Assembly: GCA_040758525.1 (NCBI GenBank)
Contig: JBFLVQ010000077.1
Location: 1-21,772, forward strand
Direction of reading: 5' to 3'
Length of the DNA: 21,772 nucleotides
Origin: JBFLVQ01 sp040758525
Lineage (GTDB): Bacteria; Acidobacteriota; Blastocatellia; Chloracidobacteriales; JADJPF01
Part shown: one piece after another, positions 21,645 through 21,772 of the stretch
Numbering within the stretch: position 1 is the stretch's first letter
Layout of the letters: each line of letters begins with the position of its first letter
Translations under genes and position numbers: made by a program
Notes under the pieces: generated by a model
Told to the model about the DNA's origin: nothing
The model's input: only the letters and a program-made list of their open reading frames with translations
Databases searched by the model: none

Positions 21645-21772
21645 CTACTCGATGATTTCAGCGATAGTGCCAGCGCCAACGGTGCGACCACCCTCGCGAA
21701 TGGCAAAACGAAGCCCTTTCTCCATAGCAATAGGGGTGATGAGCGTCACCTCAATGCTGATGTTGTCTCCTG
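21645..21772 (-). CDS. tuf: Elongation factor Tu, C-terminal end (cut by window edge)
   Basis: Only the last 41 codons and stop (TAG, 21645-21647) are present; the 5' part lies beyond the right edge. The visible sequence GDNISIEVTLITPIAMEKGL then RFAIREGGRTVGAGTIAEIIE is the end of domain III of EF-Tu, the GTPase that delivers aminoacyl-tRNA to the ribosome. Its place directly before rpsJ shows that the str operon (rpsL-rpsG-fusA-tuf) joins the S10 operon here, so the main promoter is probably outside the window. Confidence 0.96.
   Translation of the reverse strand, partial: GDNISIEVTLITPIAMEKGLRFAIREGGRTVGAGTIAEIIE

Noticed and set aside
1..21772. CRISPR arrays, insertion sequences, tRNA or rRNA genes, phage or defence genes
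   Set aside because: Looked for and not seen; no regularly spaced repeats, transposase-like frames or RNA gene sequences were recognised.

Overview
The window is a bacterial chromosome segment dominated by one long leftward (- strand) ribosomal-protein superoperon. It runs from the 3' end of tuf at the right edge to accC near the left, and is met head-on by a short rightward two-gene unit at 94-2194. Zinc-binding forms of S4, S14, L36 and L24, an extended S17, the L14/L30/RpoA sequence style and the gene order resemble Acidobacteriota or a neighbouring deep-branching Gram-negative phylum. That placement is inference from remembered sequence style, not a computed phylogeny. Base composition is moderate; the left 3 kb looks more AT-rich than the ribosomal block.

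Left end, + strand: a probable promoter, an exported TraB/GumN-family protein (94-1002), then an exported thioredoxin-fold (TlpA/ResA-like) protein (1034-2194). An in-frame UGA interrupts the second gene exactly where the catalytic cysteine should be (...TWASW-UGA-GCR...). The frame continues without any other break through the rest of the thioredoxin fold, and a perfect 8-bp stem-loop starts 13 nt after the UGA. The best reading is one 386-residue selenoprotein with a Sec-Gly-Cys motif, not two genes or a pseudogene. This is the most interesting feature of the window. A long symmetrical hairpin at 2212-2250 separates it from the convergent leftward genes.

Middle-left, - strand: accB-accC (biotin carboxyl carrier protein and biotin carboxylase of acetyl-CoA carboxylase), then a small SdpI-family membrane protein and a small zinc-ribbon/two-TM protein of unknown function. 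A strong hairpin (5034-5079), bracketed by an 8-bp direct repeat, lies between rplQ and accB.

Rest of the window, - strand, in transcription order: tuf (3' end only), rpsJ, rplC, rplD, rplW, rplB, rpsS, rplV, rpsC, rplP, rpmC, rpsQ, rplN, rplX, rplE, rpsN, rpsH, rplF, rplR, rpsE, rpmD, rplO, secY, adk, map, infA, rpmJ, rpsM, rpsK, rpsD, rpoA, rplQ. This is the classical str-S10-spc-alpha order with no insertions. It couples ribosome assembly, translation initiation (IF-1), N-terminal Met removal, protein export (SecY), adenylate balance and RNA polymerase alpha. Gaps are mostly under 60 nt. The larger ones (rpsJ-rplC 157 nt, map-infA 115 nt, rplX-rplE 107 nt, rplO-secY 86 nt, rpsD-rpoA and rpsN-rpsH 74 nt each) are the places to look for internal regulation, and several contain inverted repeats. 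No rRNA, tRNA, CRISPR array, insertion sequence or phage gene was recognised. No intergenic stretch exceeds 300 bases.
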